In this document: positions 1-12,089 of the stretch, piece after piece
Layout: the number at the start of each line of letters is the position of its first letter
How positions within the stretch are numbered: position 1 is the stretch's first letter
From: Pisolithus tinctorius
Lineage: Eukaryota > Basidiomycota > Agaricomycetes > Boletales > Pisolithaceae
Assembly: GCA_024663395.1 (NCBI GenBank)
Contig: JANFAH010000025.1
Location: 620,001-684,000 of the forward strand
Length of the DNA stretch: 64,000 nucleotides
Reading direction: 5' to 3'
Made by a program: the position numbers and the translations under genes
The notes under the pieces: generated by a model
The model's input: only the letters and a program-made list of their open reading frames with translations
The model's database searches: none
What the model was told of the DNA's origin: nothing

Positions 1-46
1 CGTTTGCACTCACAGCCAACATGAAAAGTTTAGCTCCATTCCACTT

Positions 47-629
47 TCATAATCGATCTGTTTGCGGTTGCTCGAGGTGCCGGAGTCGTTCGCGAGGACA
101 CAGCTGGTTCTTATCCTCTCGCATCAGGTACACATTCTCGCAGCATGGCATACCTTCAGGCGCATTGATAGACGTACCACCCGTTTTTGCGTCTGCATTG
201 TTTTTCATTCCTTTCACTTTCTCCTTCTCGGCTCTCTTCCTATGCTTTTCTCGAAGGATGGCACGTTGTTTTCTTTGTCCTTCCAACAAATCATCTCTGT
301 TACCCTGCTCGTCTCCATCAATCTTGCGCAACACCACCATACGAGCGTGAAGTGTTTCCCTAAGCACTGGTTACCGCTCTCGGTGCGAGGTATCCGTCGA
401 CCGTTCCCTATTTTCCTTCGCCATGTAATTGCATTACGTCGTCCCATTCATCGTCGTCCTCACTCTCATTTCCAGAGTCGAAAAGTGGTGAATGCACAGG
501 CGTTTTCACTTGCCTGCTGTTCTAGAATTTTCGAGCTGAACGGCAGCCGCAAGTTGAAGGTCCATGGTAGACGGATAGTCTGCTGGGTCGAGCTGCACAA
601 AATGACGCACACGAGCCAAACCTAACATT
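47..629 (-). pseudogene. Decayed gene of unknown function
   Basis: A minus-strand reading starts with ATG at 629 (first residues MLGLARVRHFVQLDPADYPS), stops after about 40 codons, and can be followed in other frames through an acidic stretch (DSGNESEDDDEWDD) and a segment GTVDGYLAPRAVTSA. It ends in a 106-codon open segment (367 to 47) that is rich in Arg, Lys and Glu and looks helical. The pieces read as one protein interrupted by one in-frame TAG and two frameshifts or unmarked introns. I do not recognise the family with confidence; a small basic organellar protein is possible but not shown. It lies head-to-head with the tryptophan synthase remnant that starts near 0.9 kb. The alternative is that splicing restores it. 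Confidence 0.4.
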
Positions 630-719
630 ACAACGTAGAAAAATCCCGCATACATCCATACCTTTCGTGCCGTGCCGCCTTGTTTTTGCTACCTAGAGAA
701 ATAAGAGTACTAGCACGAA

Positions 720-2460
720 AAATGTCATCACGAGGTACGGCGGCACTTGTGCACCCCCTGCATTGTGGTATTTGACGAAGTAGCATTACCGAGGGCCGCC
801 TTGAGTTTCGGTGGAGACGCGAGGGTGGTCAGCTGGTGTTTGTCACATCGATGGACTCGCAAGTTGGGCTGGTTCTGGGTGGGCGCTCTGCTGTCCCGGA
901 ACGGAACTTGCAAACCCGGATTCGATGATCGTGCCGAGAGTGTCGGATTCGGATTTCGGAACCACACCCGATCTACGTCGTCCAATAGGGAAGCCACGCT
1001 TTGGTCACTATTGTCACTCGAGGGAGGATCACACCGTCCCCGTCCTTCTCGCGATGCATGCTGGGGGAGCTGATGTCTTCGACGTTCGTGTTCCGTTCTC
1101 CAGTCCCATCGCAGCGTTCAAGAAACTATCCCTGCGAGCCCGTTCATTGCGAATTTCTAAAGGGAATAAATTAGTTCGCTCCTCAAAATGCAGTAGACTA
1201 TGCAACGATGCTCGGAACAATGGCCTTAGGGTCTTGGTACCTCTATTCAGTGAGTCAAGTATGAGACTTCATGGGGGTGTTCGTGTTCATTGACCTGTGC
1301 AGATTATACATCCCTATCCTAAATTGCATACCGCCAAGACACGTAGACAGGGCACTTGCGATGCCGGTGCTAACGCATTCGTCATGGAAGACCTTCAGCC
1401 TGAAGAGGCATCTGATTTTCGCAGGAAGTGCACGGGAGCTGGATGAATGTAGCTCGCGGGGGCCAAAGCAAACTCCTCGATGACCCATCGCGTCGGATAG
1501 TCAACATCCCTGCGCCGGCTTCCTGTTTCGTGTAAAGTTTGCCTTTATGCAGGCTCGACATTACTGGGGTACCCATGTCGCCTCTCTCAGATGGGGACCA
1601 CTGAGCCTTCTGTTAAAGGGTTCATGGCCAGCAAAGCTCTCGATACCATCGTTCGTGTCCGCGATTCACTTTGACGCCGTCGTCGTCGAGAGTCGCATAG
1701 TCTCCCTGCGCGAGCCGGTCCAGTTCCTCACCCGCACTTCCAAGACTTACTTTGCAGAGGGCGTAATCAACTATGCCGATCGTGCACAGATCTGGCTGGA
1801 AAGAGGGGATCCACAGGTCCGCCAATCACGCAGTACATTGACCCGATCTCATGCTTTTGCAGCAACCGTACAGGGTCATATCAAATCAATCACGCAGTTA
1901 GCCAGGTGTGCGTACTCCCGTTCTTTTGAACCTTTAGACTGAACGTTGGCCAGGCATCTTAAAACATGTCGCATTATCGCAGGCACCGGTGCTGGGTGGC
2001 AAATGCGATCGTGTGTGCCCGTTTCGGATGGAATGCGTAATCTATATGCGTGCCAAGAATGCACGGAGACAAGTTCTGAACATTTCCCATACGAAGACGC
2101 TTGCTGTTGAGGTGCCCAATTTGTCGTCACGTAAATCAATCAAGGCACCGAATACCATGTGCTTGGGTCGTACCCGTCGAGATTGACTTGGACACCCTGA
2201 GGGAGGCTGTTAACGAAGCAATGAGAGATTGGGAGGCGAACCTTGCTACAACGCACTTCGTCATTGGATCCCTCATCCATTCCTGTATATTGTCCGCGAC
2301 TATCAAGAAATGAAATCGGGGCACAGATGAGGGAGGTGACAGGGGAGTTTTCGATTGCGGCTGTCGCATACGTTGGTGCCAGCATAGGTCCTTTCAAGAG
2401 ATGATCCCGGATACGTCTGTGTACCTCCTCGGGCGTTGAGGCAGGAAGCGAGGGTGCACA
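720..2460 (+). pseudogene. Degenerate bifunctional tryptophan synthase, copy 1
   Basis: Fragments read in order along fungal tryptophan synthase, the fused alpha-beta enzyme of the last steps of tryptophan synthesis. Alpha domain: the VPVLLAMHAGGADVFDV strand near 1,040-1,090, and a GAN-x-x-x-x-EDLQPEEASDF segment near 1,365-1,420. Around 1,590-1,790 the reading passes from an alpha-like SRIVSLREP to beta-like KTYFAEGVINYADRAQIWLERGD, so the middle of the gene is deleted. Beta domain continues with a substrate-loop remnant near 1,870-1,900, [16 protein letters not shown] sequence near 2,020-2,050, and a VNEAMRDWEANLATTHFVIGS segment near 2,205-2,270. Stops and frameshifts break every part. 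Bases 720-940 upstream are also shared with the copies at 46 and 58 kb. It cannot encode an enzyme as it stands. Confidence 0.8.
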
Positions 2461-3239
2461 CGGATGAGTATATCGTGTTAGTGTGCTATGATGGATCTCT
2501 TCTGGTTCCCGCCTTGTGCCTTGAGATGGTGAGGCGCAAAGATGCGAACTAACCAAGCAGGTGGGTACGTCCACATTTTCCGCAACCAACTGTGCCTTCT
2601 TTCTTGTGTTCAACATGACACTGCCCGTATTTATCACAGCTCTGAGCTGACCGTTACCCCGATACCGGCGCCAGGCTACCACTCTTGATCAACAACTACT
2701 ATGTCGCAACACTGGTTCTGGGCGGAGCCTTGCGACGAACCATTATCCGACAACACGCAGGCTAGACGTTTGGAGGGTTCTTGTTAGTGGAGGGATGGAA
2801 GGCAGTGGAGCAGTGGTGGTTGGGACCAGGGCTGTCGTGCTTGACCCGGCAAGTTTAGAAGGCGTATCAGTGAGGTGCTGACGGATTCCAAGCAACTTAC
2901 CACACCCAAAAAAGAGGATAAGCGTTTATAGTGTGATTTCCAACCTTCCGAGACCAAAGTTACCTTTGTATCTCTCTTCAGCCGCGGCGCGCTCGCTTAC
3001 AACACTTGTTGAAGTGATAGGTTGCGACCCGCCTACATTCTGACCACGTAACATATGTATGAGATGTGATTGGTCCTGGGGTTCGTGTTCATGTTTTGCG
3101 CATGTTAAAGTCCTGAAGTTAACTAACAGGAAGAACGTACAAGAAGCTGTTGAATCACTGCCAGTGCACCTGTGCCCGGCACTGAGGTGGGTCTAGCACA
3201 TGCCATTAGATCATGAAAGCCAAAGAAAACTCATTGATA
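2461..3239. other. Spacer without a recognisable gene
   Basis: Between the two tandem tryptophan synthase remnants I see no sustained reading frame with a recognisable motif. The minus-strand ORF that overlaps 2,140-2,682 is a shadow of the beta-subunit fragment. This stretch is probably intergenic DNA belonging to the duplicated unit. Confidence 0.5.
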
Positions 3240-5197
3240 GTCCTATAGCCTGTCCTATGTCCCTTTCGTAGCACGGTCGACGTCCCTGCACCGACTTCCT
3301 CGCTTGGCTTCTGTCGCAGATTCCTTCATTTATGTCGTCTGGCGTGTAAGTTCTTCCTTTATATCAGTTGGTCGTTATCGGAATATGCATGCCACATCTC
3401 CCAGATGGGAACCACCGGCTCTTCCATCAAAACGGATTCATGAACAGCGAGCTTCCCGACATCATCGCTCGTATCCGCAAGCACGCTTCCGTACCACTTG
3501 CCGTGGATTTCGGAGTTGCTACGTGTATTCACTTTGACATTGCCGTCGAAGCTGAAGCTGATGGTGTCGTCGTCGGGAGCCGCATAGTTTCCCTCATCAA
3601 AGAAGCGCCGGCCGGCCAAGTTCCTCAGTTAGTCGAGAACTTCTGCAGAGGATTCAAGGGATCATCGCCCTCCAACTCCTCCACTGCCGGAGTTCAGAGT
3701 TCGCGATACCATTACCCGGTCGTTGCCGTGATAACTCGACCGACTGGAATGTCACTTCTCCCCCCGCGCTTCTGCCGGTATGTTCTGGAAGCGCATTATG
3801 ACTGTCTCCTCGAGTTAGAGGAGGCCTCCAACGCTACGCGGAATAATCCAATGTTCTGGGATGAGTTCGAAAGCCACTATGGTTACATGAACTGCCCTTC
3901 CAAGCTATACGGTATTTTGCAGAAGGTCTGACCAAGTATGCTGATGGTGCACAGATTTGGCTGAAACGAGAAGATCTGTACGTGTCTGCTAATCACACAG
4001 TTCAATTGGTCTGATGTCATGTTGTTACAGCAACCATACGGGTCACATAAAATCAATAACGCGGTTGGCCAGGTGCGCGTTGGCCCGTTCCTTTCAATGT
4101 TTTAGGCTGAACGTCAGCCAAGATCCTGTTGGCTATACGTCTCGGCAAAACTCGCGTTATTGCAGAAACGGGTGCCAGACAACATGGTGTGGCGACTGCG
4201 ACCGTGTGTGCCTGTGTCGGGATGGAGTGTGTAATCTATATGAGTGCCGATGATGTACGGAGACAAGCTCTAAACGTCTTCTGTATGAGGATGCTTGGCG
4301 CCAAGGTACCCAACTTGCCATGTAAATCAATCAAGCTACTAATTAAGTTCTACCCAGGTCGTGGCCGTCGAGTCGGGTTCGAAGACACTGAAGGATGCTG
4401 TTAACGAAGCAATGGGAGATTGGGTTACGAACCTTGCTACAACCCATTTCCTCATCGGATCCTGTTACGGCCATCAGCCATCCCTGACTATTGTCCGCGA
4501 CTATCGAAAGCTGATCGGACGTGAAATCAAAGCAGAGATGAAGGAGGCAACAGGGAAACTTCCGGATGTGGTCGTTGCATGCGTTGGAGGCGGCAGCAAT
4601 GCCGTTGGGTCCTTTTACGAGTTCATCCCGGATACATCTGTGCACCTCGTTGGCGTTGCGGCAGGAGGCGAGGGTGTGTATATGAATGTATTTACCGTCC
4701 TTGTGTACTAACTGCCGGCAAGGTATGTACGGTTATCGTCGCAGTGCCACCTTGGCTAGAGGCAAACCGGGTGTCTTGCACAGAGTTCGAACATATGTTC
4801 TGTAAGATCCCACTGGTCAAATCGTAGAGACGCACTATCAGTGCCAGATTCGACTATCCTGGTGTTGGACCCGAACACCCCTGGTGGAAGGACAGCAAAC
4901 GTGCTGAGTACGTCGTTGTGACGCACGAGGAAGCTTTGAGAGGATTCTGTCTGTGCACTCAGCTCAAGGGTATCGTTCCAGGTTAGTGTTCTTTGATTAT
5001 GGAGGGGGCATGTTTGATGATGCATTTCAGCATTGGAACCTTTGCATGCTCTGTGGGAGGTCATTCCCCGAGCAAAGACACTTCCCAAGAAAACCAACTC
5101 AGTTATTGTAAGTGTCAAGTTTATCAGTTTCTCCTACCTCTGTTGATGTGCTGGAATACAGTGCCTCTCTGGGAGAGGTGACAAAGATGTAGAATAG
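3240..5197 (+). pseudogene. Degenerate bifunctional tryptophan synthase, copy 2
   Basis: The better preserved copy. It starts inside the alpha domain (LASVADSFIYVV near 3,300, then DIIARIRKHASVPLAVDFGV near 3,455-3,525 and ADGVVVGSRIVSLIKEAPAG near 3,555-3,615) and runs through the linker (WDEFESHYGYMNCPSKLY near 3,860-3,915) into the beta domain. Beta landmarks are [20 protein letters not shown] (4,150-4,210), [20 protein letters not shown] (4,565-4,625), SATLARGKPGVLH (4,740-4,780), [20 protein letters not shown] (4,854-4,913) and the terminal LSGRGDKDVE just before TAG at 5,195-5,197. GGGSN is the glycine-rich loop that binds pyridoxal phosphate phosphate. Several intron remnants are visible (for example after 4,675 and 4,982). 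Stops and small indels interrupt it, and the first half of alpha is missing. Confidence 0.88.
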
Positions 5198-5527
5198 ATT
5201 TCCCTTTCTTGCCCAGAAAATGGGCTGATTGCCTTGACTGGCACATTTGAAAGATGGTAGATGGAATCTAGCTATAGAGGGGAAAGACTGTAGAAACTGC
5301 AAGTGATCATGTAAATGAGGGCAAAATGTGCATTCCAGGCAGTTAATGAACAAGTATGAACCTACATATGACTCCATGACTATGCTTGTTTGTGCACCCA
5401 AATGATGATGGCAGCCTCATCTTCCCCCCTCAACATTCAACCATAATTTCCAGAAAGGACATGAACATCTTCACCCCCTCACCTATGACTCAGCTACTCT
5501 GGATAATGCAACTCCATTAGCACCTTA
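5198..5527. other. 3' flank of the tryptophan synthase unit; insertion site of element D
   Basis: No gene seen. Bases about 5,220-5,360 (GGGCTGATTGCCTTGACTGG onward) are related to 46,985-47,120 and 58,766-58,890, which lie at the same relative place after the other two synthase fragments, so the repeated unit includes DNA beyond the gene. The last five bases, CCTTA at 5,523-5,527, are the left target-site duplication of element D. Confidence 0.7.
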
Positions 5528-5927
5528 TGAAGCAACCAAAGACAAGAGTCTTCTCAGCTATCACTTCAAACCAGAGAGTTTGGGAGTGGAACCCATTGAT
5601 TGAGGGGCAAGCTCAAAACAAACTAGATTAGAGAGTCTGGCTACGACAAATGACGGGACTTATATACTGCCTTACTGTTTGTATGTACTGCCACAAGAGA
5701 ACGTTCTGGAAAGAGACAAACAAGAGAGAGAACTATGCTATTGGATGAACGTGAACATGTGTTAGTAATGAGGCACAGCCTTACTAAGTATCATGTAAGC
5801 ATGAAAGAAGAGCCAAAAGGAGAAGTCCGAGGTGACTAAGTATCTCTAAAAACAGAACCCTAACCAGAGGGTGGATATATAAAGGCAAGTAGGAAACACG
5901 AAAGTGAAAAGTCTACCAGTCGTTACA
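5528..5927 (-). repeat. 3' LTR of element D
   Basis: A 400-bp LTR read on the minus strand. It contains a TATATAAG box (5,659-5,667 region) about 35 nt before AATCTAGTTTG, the inferred transcript start, and a second TTTATATATCC motif closer to the outer edge. It matches the copy at 44,412-44,811, with differences mostly of the C/T or G/A kind. Confidence 0.9.
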
Positions 5928-5937
5928 CTATCCCCTC

Positions 5938-7370
5938 CTAAGGTTCGACTTCCAGGCAAGACCAAATAGGACGAACGGTAGTAAATGGTTCTGGCACGGG
6001 TGTGAACAAGCTGTCAAAGCTTTCTGATGAAAGGAGAGATAATTTATGGGGTGCCCCAGGATGGGATTGATAGAAATCCTTGATCGCCAACTGCAAATTC
6101 TTCAAGGCAGAGGCTGGCTCCCAAGTTTGATCTTCTTCAGGGTATCCCCTCCAATGCATGAGGAATTGAAGAGCTCCATGTTTCAAACGAGAGTTGACAA
6201 CATATTCAACCTCGTATTTGATGTCTCCTTCATCAGTAACCCTCTGTGGTCCAGGCCTGTTCACAGGCTGCCCATCGAGAGCACCGAGATAAGGTTTAAC
6301 CCGTGAGACATTCACAACTGGGTGAATCCTCATGTTGTGCAGCAACTTTAATTTAAGAGCATTCGGAAGTACTTCTAGAACTTTGTACAGTCCAATCCAC
6401 TTTTCAGAGAGTTTATGGCTCTGCTGTTCTTTTAGGGACAGGTGGTCTGTAGCTAGCCAGACCTGAGATCCAATGGAGTAAGAAGGGGCAGACGAGTGGC
6501 ATCTATCCACTTGTTGTTTCTGCCAGGAATGCACTTTGGTGAGGTTTGCTTTTATGTCCTGGAACACCTGGAACCAGGATTTGGCAACTTCCTCTGCTGC
6601 TTCTACCTTCGATGTCGTCGGTTTGATGCCCATCCTAGGTCTATAGGATCAAGTAACTTCGAAGGGGCACTTGCCAGTAGAAGATGAAGTGGAGTTGTTG
6701 TATGCAAACTGAGCCAGAGGTAGCCATCCCTCCCAACGAGCCTGTTGTTGGTTGGCATACATCCATAAATACTGCTGGATCTCATGGTTCAACCACTCTG
6801 TTTGTCTGTTCGTTTGTGGGTGGAAAGCCATAGAGAGTTTCTGCTGTACTCCCAGCATTTTAAATAGTTCCTTCATGAAGGAAGAGGCAAACTGTGGGCC
6901 TCTGTCCGATACGATAGAGTCTGGAAGTCTGTGATGTTTCCATACATGCATTAGGTAAAGTCGAGCTGTACTAGCAGCCATTTCTTCTGCAGTGCAGGGG
7001 ATGAACTCTGCTTCCTTAGAGAATCTATCAACGATGACCAAGATGTGGGATTTTCCAGAAGATCCCTTGACTCCAAGGTCCATGAAGTCAGTGATTAATT
7101 CTCTCCAAGGCCCATCAGGAATAGGTTAAGGTTTGAGTTCTCCTGCAGGCAGCCTATTTCCAGACTTGCTGGCTTGGCATGTTTGGCAATGCTTTACATA
7201 CTCTTCTACATCGGGTTTTAAGGTAGACCACATGAACCAGTGTGTGATCAACTCCTGAGTTCCTTTTATTCCATGATGTCCTGCTAGGGGGGAATCATGT
7301 AAGGTGTTAAGCAGCTTCCTTCTAAGTGTGCTAGGCACCCAGATTTTATCTCTATCATAATGAAGACCGC
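5938..7370 (-). pseudogene. Element D integrase and chromodomain (3' half of pol)
   Basis: One continuous minus-strand frame with two in-frame stops (near 7,126 and 6,649). In order it shows an integrase zinc-binding domain (H-x3-H in SPLAGHHGIKGTQ, then C-x2-C in HCQTCQASK), the catalytic core (ILVIVDRFSKEAEF, then IVSDRGPQFASSF, then a glutamate-bearing QTNRQTEW segment) and a C-terminal chromodomain (YEVEYVVNSRLKHG, FLMHWRGYPEEDQTWEP). Chromodomains of this type direct Tf/MAGGY-like gypsy integration to chromatin. The stop near 6,649 replaces the Arg found at the same place in element C. The frame is cut at 7,370 by the LTR of element B. Confidence 0.88.
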
Positions 7371-8025
7371 TGTAGGAAAAGTCCAAGTAGCTGTATAATA
7401 TGAGCTAGATGGCTTAGATAACAACAATAAAAAATGAAGGGAACAAATTGCTCGTCCCAAGGGATTCTGGACTGTCGAGACTAGAAGGTGAGACCCGGTG
7501 CTTTGTAGCAGTAGTGGTTCATGACGTGTGCAGCATGGTCTGTGGAATAGTACTGGTGATGCGAGCGGTGCAAGCAGTATATGTAGTTCATGCATGGCAG
7601 AATGCGAGACGTGCGGTGTAGACAAAGTGTAAAGGAAACTCGTGGTGACCTTCCGAGTGCCAAAAGGTATCATTCTGTACCTAAGTACAGGGCTTTATAG
7701 TCCGGACAAACCTGGAACCTAAGTAAGACAGGGTACAGTAAGGGAAAGCTGTGCAACAGCGCGTACACAGAAGACAGGCCAAAACAGAGGCCGAGGGTAT
7801 ACTACAAGCACTAAAGGAACAGAGACCATGATAAGAGAAAGAGTCTGAGGAAAAACAACAACTGGAGCACAGTGGCTGCAGGTATAGCATTGCATGAGAG
7901 GGAGTGAGGGTGTGGGAAGGTAGCACATGAACAACGGTGAACGTGAGAGGGGAGCAGATGTAACAGTAGTCATGGAACAGTTAATAATAGGGGCTCACGC
8001 GTCCAGGGAATGCGGATTCCTCACA
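7371..8025 (-). repeat. 3' LTR of element B (left end of the B-G tandem)
   Basis: A 655-bp LTR beginning TGTAGGAAAAGTCC and ending ATTCCTCACA on the plus strand. It has exactly the same length as the other full copies at 9,790, 18,516 and 39,633. A TATAAAG promoter box lies near its middle on the minus strand (complement of CTTTATAGTCC near 7,691-7,701). No clean duplication is present outside it. Confidence 0.9.
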
Positions 8026-8336
8026 CCTGCAGGGGACTTAGATGCTGACTGTCCCTGGTCAGCCATGTGGCGCGGAGGACATAAATAGGTTGCTGCATGG
8101 TGATGGCAACAGTGTGGTACCGAGGGTTTGAGAACACCGGTGAGTTCTGCATAGAAGCGAAGGAAGCATAGAGCCGAGGAACGCGAGAAGGCTGTTGAAT
8201 ACCATGTATAGGTGTCTGGACTGATGACATAAGTGCCTCATGGCCGCTAAGTATATAATTGTTAGTGTGTGGCTCAAACCTTCACATCAATTTGATTCTT
8301 TCCTCCCCTCCATCCATCGCATCTAATATTCTCACC

Positions 8337-9450
8337 ATGTCTGCCAACCATGCCCCCCATCTGTCCCAGCTCGTATGCACAGCCACCCCTGACCCGATCG
8401 AAGCGGAGAAGACCACTTTAAAGGCAAAGTTTGTCATTGCCTCTGCAGCTCTGGTCGCTGAGGTGAGGTGCATCCCGGATGACAAGGAGGAGCTGTGGGA
8501 GGAGAAGGTCATGTGGATGCGCCGATGGGAGGAGAGAACAGTAAGTGGGCAAGCCATCTGAGACCTGTGGCATTGACTGTCTTCTAGGGGGAGGTGTACC
8601 CCATCGTTGAGCACGGGCAAGAACTGGGCATCGACACCAAGATAGACGCAGCAGATGGACCTGCTATTGCAGAGGCCGATGAGGCCTATGAGAGGTGGGT
8701 GGCAGAGGAGATTGCACATGGAAAGGTCGACGAAGATGTGTGGATGGGCGAGGAGACTGCGCAGGCTGTCGGCAAGCAAGGTGCGAGTGTCGCAGTGCCG
8801 GCAGTGACAGAGAAAATGTTGCATGTCAAGGTTGTAGCCCGGCCAGTTTGAAAGGTGAGTGTGCAGTTTGTATGATGCAGTAGCAGCTGACACTGGAGTC
8901 CCAAGCAATTGCAGCAGACAGTCGCTGAGAGCGAGGACGAGGACAAGCCGAAGATTGTCATCCCACCCGGTTCTATTCTCCACAAGGTGCCCTGTGCACA
9001 TTGCCTGGTCACATTGCCTGGTCAGGAATGCCACGTGCACAGGTCCCGCCGGCTGCATGTGCAACAGCTGCGTGCAGATGAAGCAAAGGTGTGAGAAGTC
9101 GACGAAGGCTGCGGGAAAGAGAGCGCAGGCAGGTGCATCGGTCGTTAAGTAGTGATCCCATCTCAGGAGGTGCGAAGTTAACGGTTCGCAGCCCAGGCTT
9201 CGAGGTCCGCAAAGGCCGGCCCTTCCAAGAGGGCCATTGATGACAACAACAACAACAACAACAAGGTGGAAGTGGTCGAGAGCCACATGTGTGCGAAGGG
9301 GAAGGCACCAGTGCATAGTCGGCTCGATGCCAAGGTCGCAGCCAACCTCTCGCAGTCGCTGAGGCTGTGGAGTCACAGGCTGCATACCTTTGCCTGCAGG
9401 TGCGTGTCAATCAACTCGCCAAAGCTGTGGAGAAGCTTGGGGTGGAATAA
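8337..9450 (+). pseudogene. Antisense zinc-cluster gene of element B, broken copy
   Basis: Same four-exon structure as the intact copy in element A: exons about 8,337-8,540, 8,588-8,854, 8,918-9,144 and 9,192-9,450. Exon 2 ends with an in-frame TGA where element G has CGA. Exon 3 carries a 13-bp duplication in the first cysteine group (GCCTGGTCACATT repeated), which shifts the frame. The donor of intron 3 is TTAAGT instead of GTAAGT. Ignoring the duplication, all six cysteines keep the C-x2-C-x6-C-x7-C-x2-C-x6-C spacing. A CAA run near 9,245 would encode poly-Asn. A TATA box TATATAATT lies at about 8,252. The gene runs opposite to B's gag-pol. Confidence 0.8.
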
Positions 9451-9789
9451 GAATGTTTATAGTTAGTTCAGATCTATTGTACCATCCTATCTGCATGTCA
9501 GCACATACTGTGCTAAATATACTGCTTTGCTTGCTTCTGTGCGAAGTTGCAAACGACTGGACATGCTTGAAGATGAGCCGCGGGGAAGTGCAGCTGTGGT
9601 GAGATATGGTGCGTGGGGTACTGCCTGACTTGTCTTCTTCGTGCGACTTTTGACTTCTCTCAACAGTAAGTCCTCGTGAAACGATCTTGATGGTAGGATG
9701 TGACGGAGTGGTGGAGAGAGAGCGGAGGGACTGTTTATTGGGTAACTGTGATGGTCTTTGGGTATTAATTGTAAGGAAACAGAGAACGA

Positions 9790-10444
9790 TGTGAGGAATC
9801 TGCATTCCCTGGACGTGTAAGCCCCTATCATTAACCGTTCCGTGACTACTGTTACGTCCGCTCCCATCTCACAATCACCATTGTTCACGCGCTACCTTCC
9901 CACACCCTCGCTCCCTCTCGCGCAGTGCTATACCCACGGCCACTGTGCTCCGGTTGTTGTTTTCCTCGGACTCTTTCTCTTATCACGGTCTCTATTCCTT
10001 TAGTGCTTGTAGTATACCCTCGGCCTCTGTTTGGCCTGTCTTCTGTGTACGCACTGTCGCATGGCTTTCCTTTACTGTACCCTGTCTTACTTAGGTTCCG
10101 GGTTTGTCCGGACTATAAAGCCCTGTACTTAGGTACAGAATGACACCTTTTGGCACTCGGAAGGTCACCACGAGTTGCTTTTCCACTTTGTCTACACTGC
10201 ACATCTTGCATTCCGCCGCGCACGAACTACATATACCGCTCGCACTGCTCACATCGCCAGTACTACTCCACGGACCACGCCGTGCACGTCACGAAACACT
10301 ACCGCTACAAAGCGCCAGGTCTCACCTTCTAGACCCGACAGTCCAGAATCCCTTGGGACAAGCAATTCGTTCCCTTCATTTTTTTAATTGTTGTTATCTA
10401 AGCCATCTAGCTCGTATTATACAGCTACTTGGACTTTTCCTAAA
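9790..10444 (+). repeat. 5' LTR of element A
   Basis: 655 bp with TG start; the end reads TTTTCCTAAA where other copies read TTTTCCTACA. It contains a TATAAAG box at 10,114-10,120 followed by the gag-frame ATG at 10,140 in this copy, an ATG that is not conserved in B and G. Differences from the 3' LTR are mostly transitions at CpG sites. Confidence 0.92.
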
Positions 10445-12089
10445 ACTGGAGCCCACCACGAGGGATTCTGCTGTTGCTTCCAGAAGGTCGCTCAGGCGCA
10501 CTGCCGAACGCACCAAACTAGAAAATTTATGCCTGCACTTTCGCAATCTCAACCTGTCAGAAGACTCCAACATTTTCCGCCCTGTTTCACCTGTAACACC
10601 GGATCACGTGCAATTACCCACTGACATTCCGTGGGTACTACCCGCGATCACCCCTCCTGATATCTCGGCAGATCAGATATCCGTCGTGTCAGATCACCTA
10701 GATCTCACTGCCCCTGATTTTCCTGGTGGCTTTATCCACTCGACTCCCCGAAGGTCTGAAACCCTGCCATCACCTTTAACACCCATCACATCATCTGATT
10801 CATCATCACCGACGCCCTCTTTTTCCCGTCTCTTTGATGCCTCCAAATCTATACCCAGACTCCCAGTTCCATCCGCCACACTGCTGCGACCACTCACTCA
10901 GTCACAGACCACCCATCAGCCAATTAGTAACCCGCCAACACTTCCGCCCACTCGCTCACGCACTATACCAACTGCTTCGCACCTGCAACCAATACCCGTT
11001 CCACCCGTTACCAATCTGGCACCACCACCACAGGTTAACCCACCAATGGCTAATCCTCAGTTTCAGATGCCGCTCCGCAGAACACAAAACTCACCTAAAT
11101 TTAGCGGAGATTCTCCCACGCAGCTTCCACGCTATCTCGAAGACATCGACTTCCTCGGTACTCTCGCTGCTCTTGATGACCGTGGCAAGATAAAAGCCGC
11201 AATCCGCTACGCTGACCTCGAAGAAGCTGAGGTCTGGCAAACGCTTCTGGAAGCCGCTCCCACGGCTGACGACTGGGATGCCTTCATAGTAGCTGTTAAG
11301 GGTTTGTACCCTGGCTGCAAGGGTGACGACCACTACTGCCGTGCAGACTTGCAGTACCTTGTCGAAGAATATCAGTCCAAGCCTATGCGGAACCAGGATG
11401 ACCTTGGAGAATACCAGTGAAAATTCGCTAAGATTTCTGCCCTGCTCATTAAAACTTAAAAGCTTGCAGAGACAGAATGGGATTCCATGTTCCTGAATGG
11501 CTTCCCGAGGGCCATCGCAGACCATATTCGTCATCGACTCTCCATAGTCCGCACCGACCTCCACCCTGACGATCCGTACCCGCTCGCAGAAGTCATCAAA
11601 GCCACCAAGTTCCTTCTGACAGGATCCGCTCTTTGTAGTGCGGTACTGATGATGGGTACCACGGCCTCGCCAGCTGGACCTCCCTCATCGGCTTACATGC
11701 CGCAGGTGCCACCTGCCGGTACTGTTGTTAAACAGGAATACAACTTCCAGATGCAGCCTCTGCCGCAGCAACGCAGACCTGGTTGTGGTTTCTGTGCAGA
11801 CCCCAACCACTGGACAAGGATGTGCACGCTCGTTGAAGTTTATATCCACACTGGTAAGATCACGAGAGGTACAGACAACCATCTCTATCTGGCGGATGGA
11901 AGCCAAATCCCACGTTTCCCTGAATGTAACTCACTGAGAGAGGCTGTTGACCGCGTCATGGCTGACAGAGACCATGCCAGCGCGCGTGCTGCGACTCCTG
12001 CTGTTCTGCACAAGGCACCGCTAACATCTTCTGCGTTGCTCATCCCGAAATTGACGTGCAGTTGGAAATCCTGCCTTCTGCCTTCTTAA
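10445..12089 (+). pseudogene. Element A gag (capsid/nucleocapsid), broken
   Basis: A single plus-strand frame encodes a Pro/Ser/Thr-rich N-terminus, a capsid-like domain (FSGDSPTQLPRYLEDIDFLG onward, about 11,100-11,420) and a nucleocapsid zinc knuckle CGFCADPNHWTRMC (C-x2-C-x4-H-x4-C, about 11,781-11,822). Two in-frame stops interrupt it, TGA at 11,418-11,420 and TAA near 11,456. Elements B and G read through both positions. Downstream, A and B share a 13-bp deletion that shifts gag out of the protease frame; element G lacks the deletion and keeps gag and protease in one frame. Confidence 0.85.

Noticed and set aside
8282..9385. A 367-codon minus-strand ORF over B's antisense gene
   Set aside because: It is the opposite strand of the spliced zinc-cluster gene; its translation is not conserved in A or G, while the cysteine pattern on the plus strand is.
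10140..10444. gag start codon inside the 5' LTR
   Set aside because: The ATG at 10,140 is ATA in B and G, so it is not a conserved start; the true initiation site was left open.
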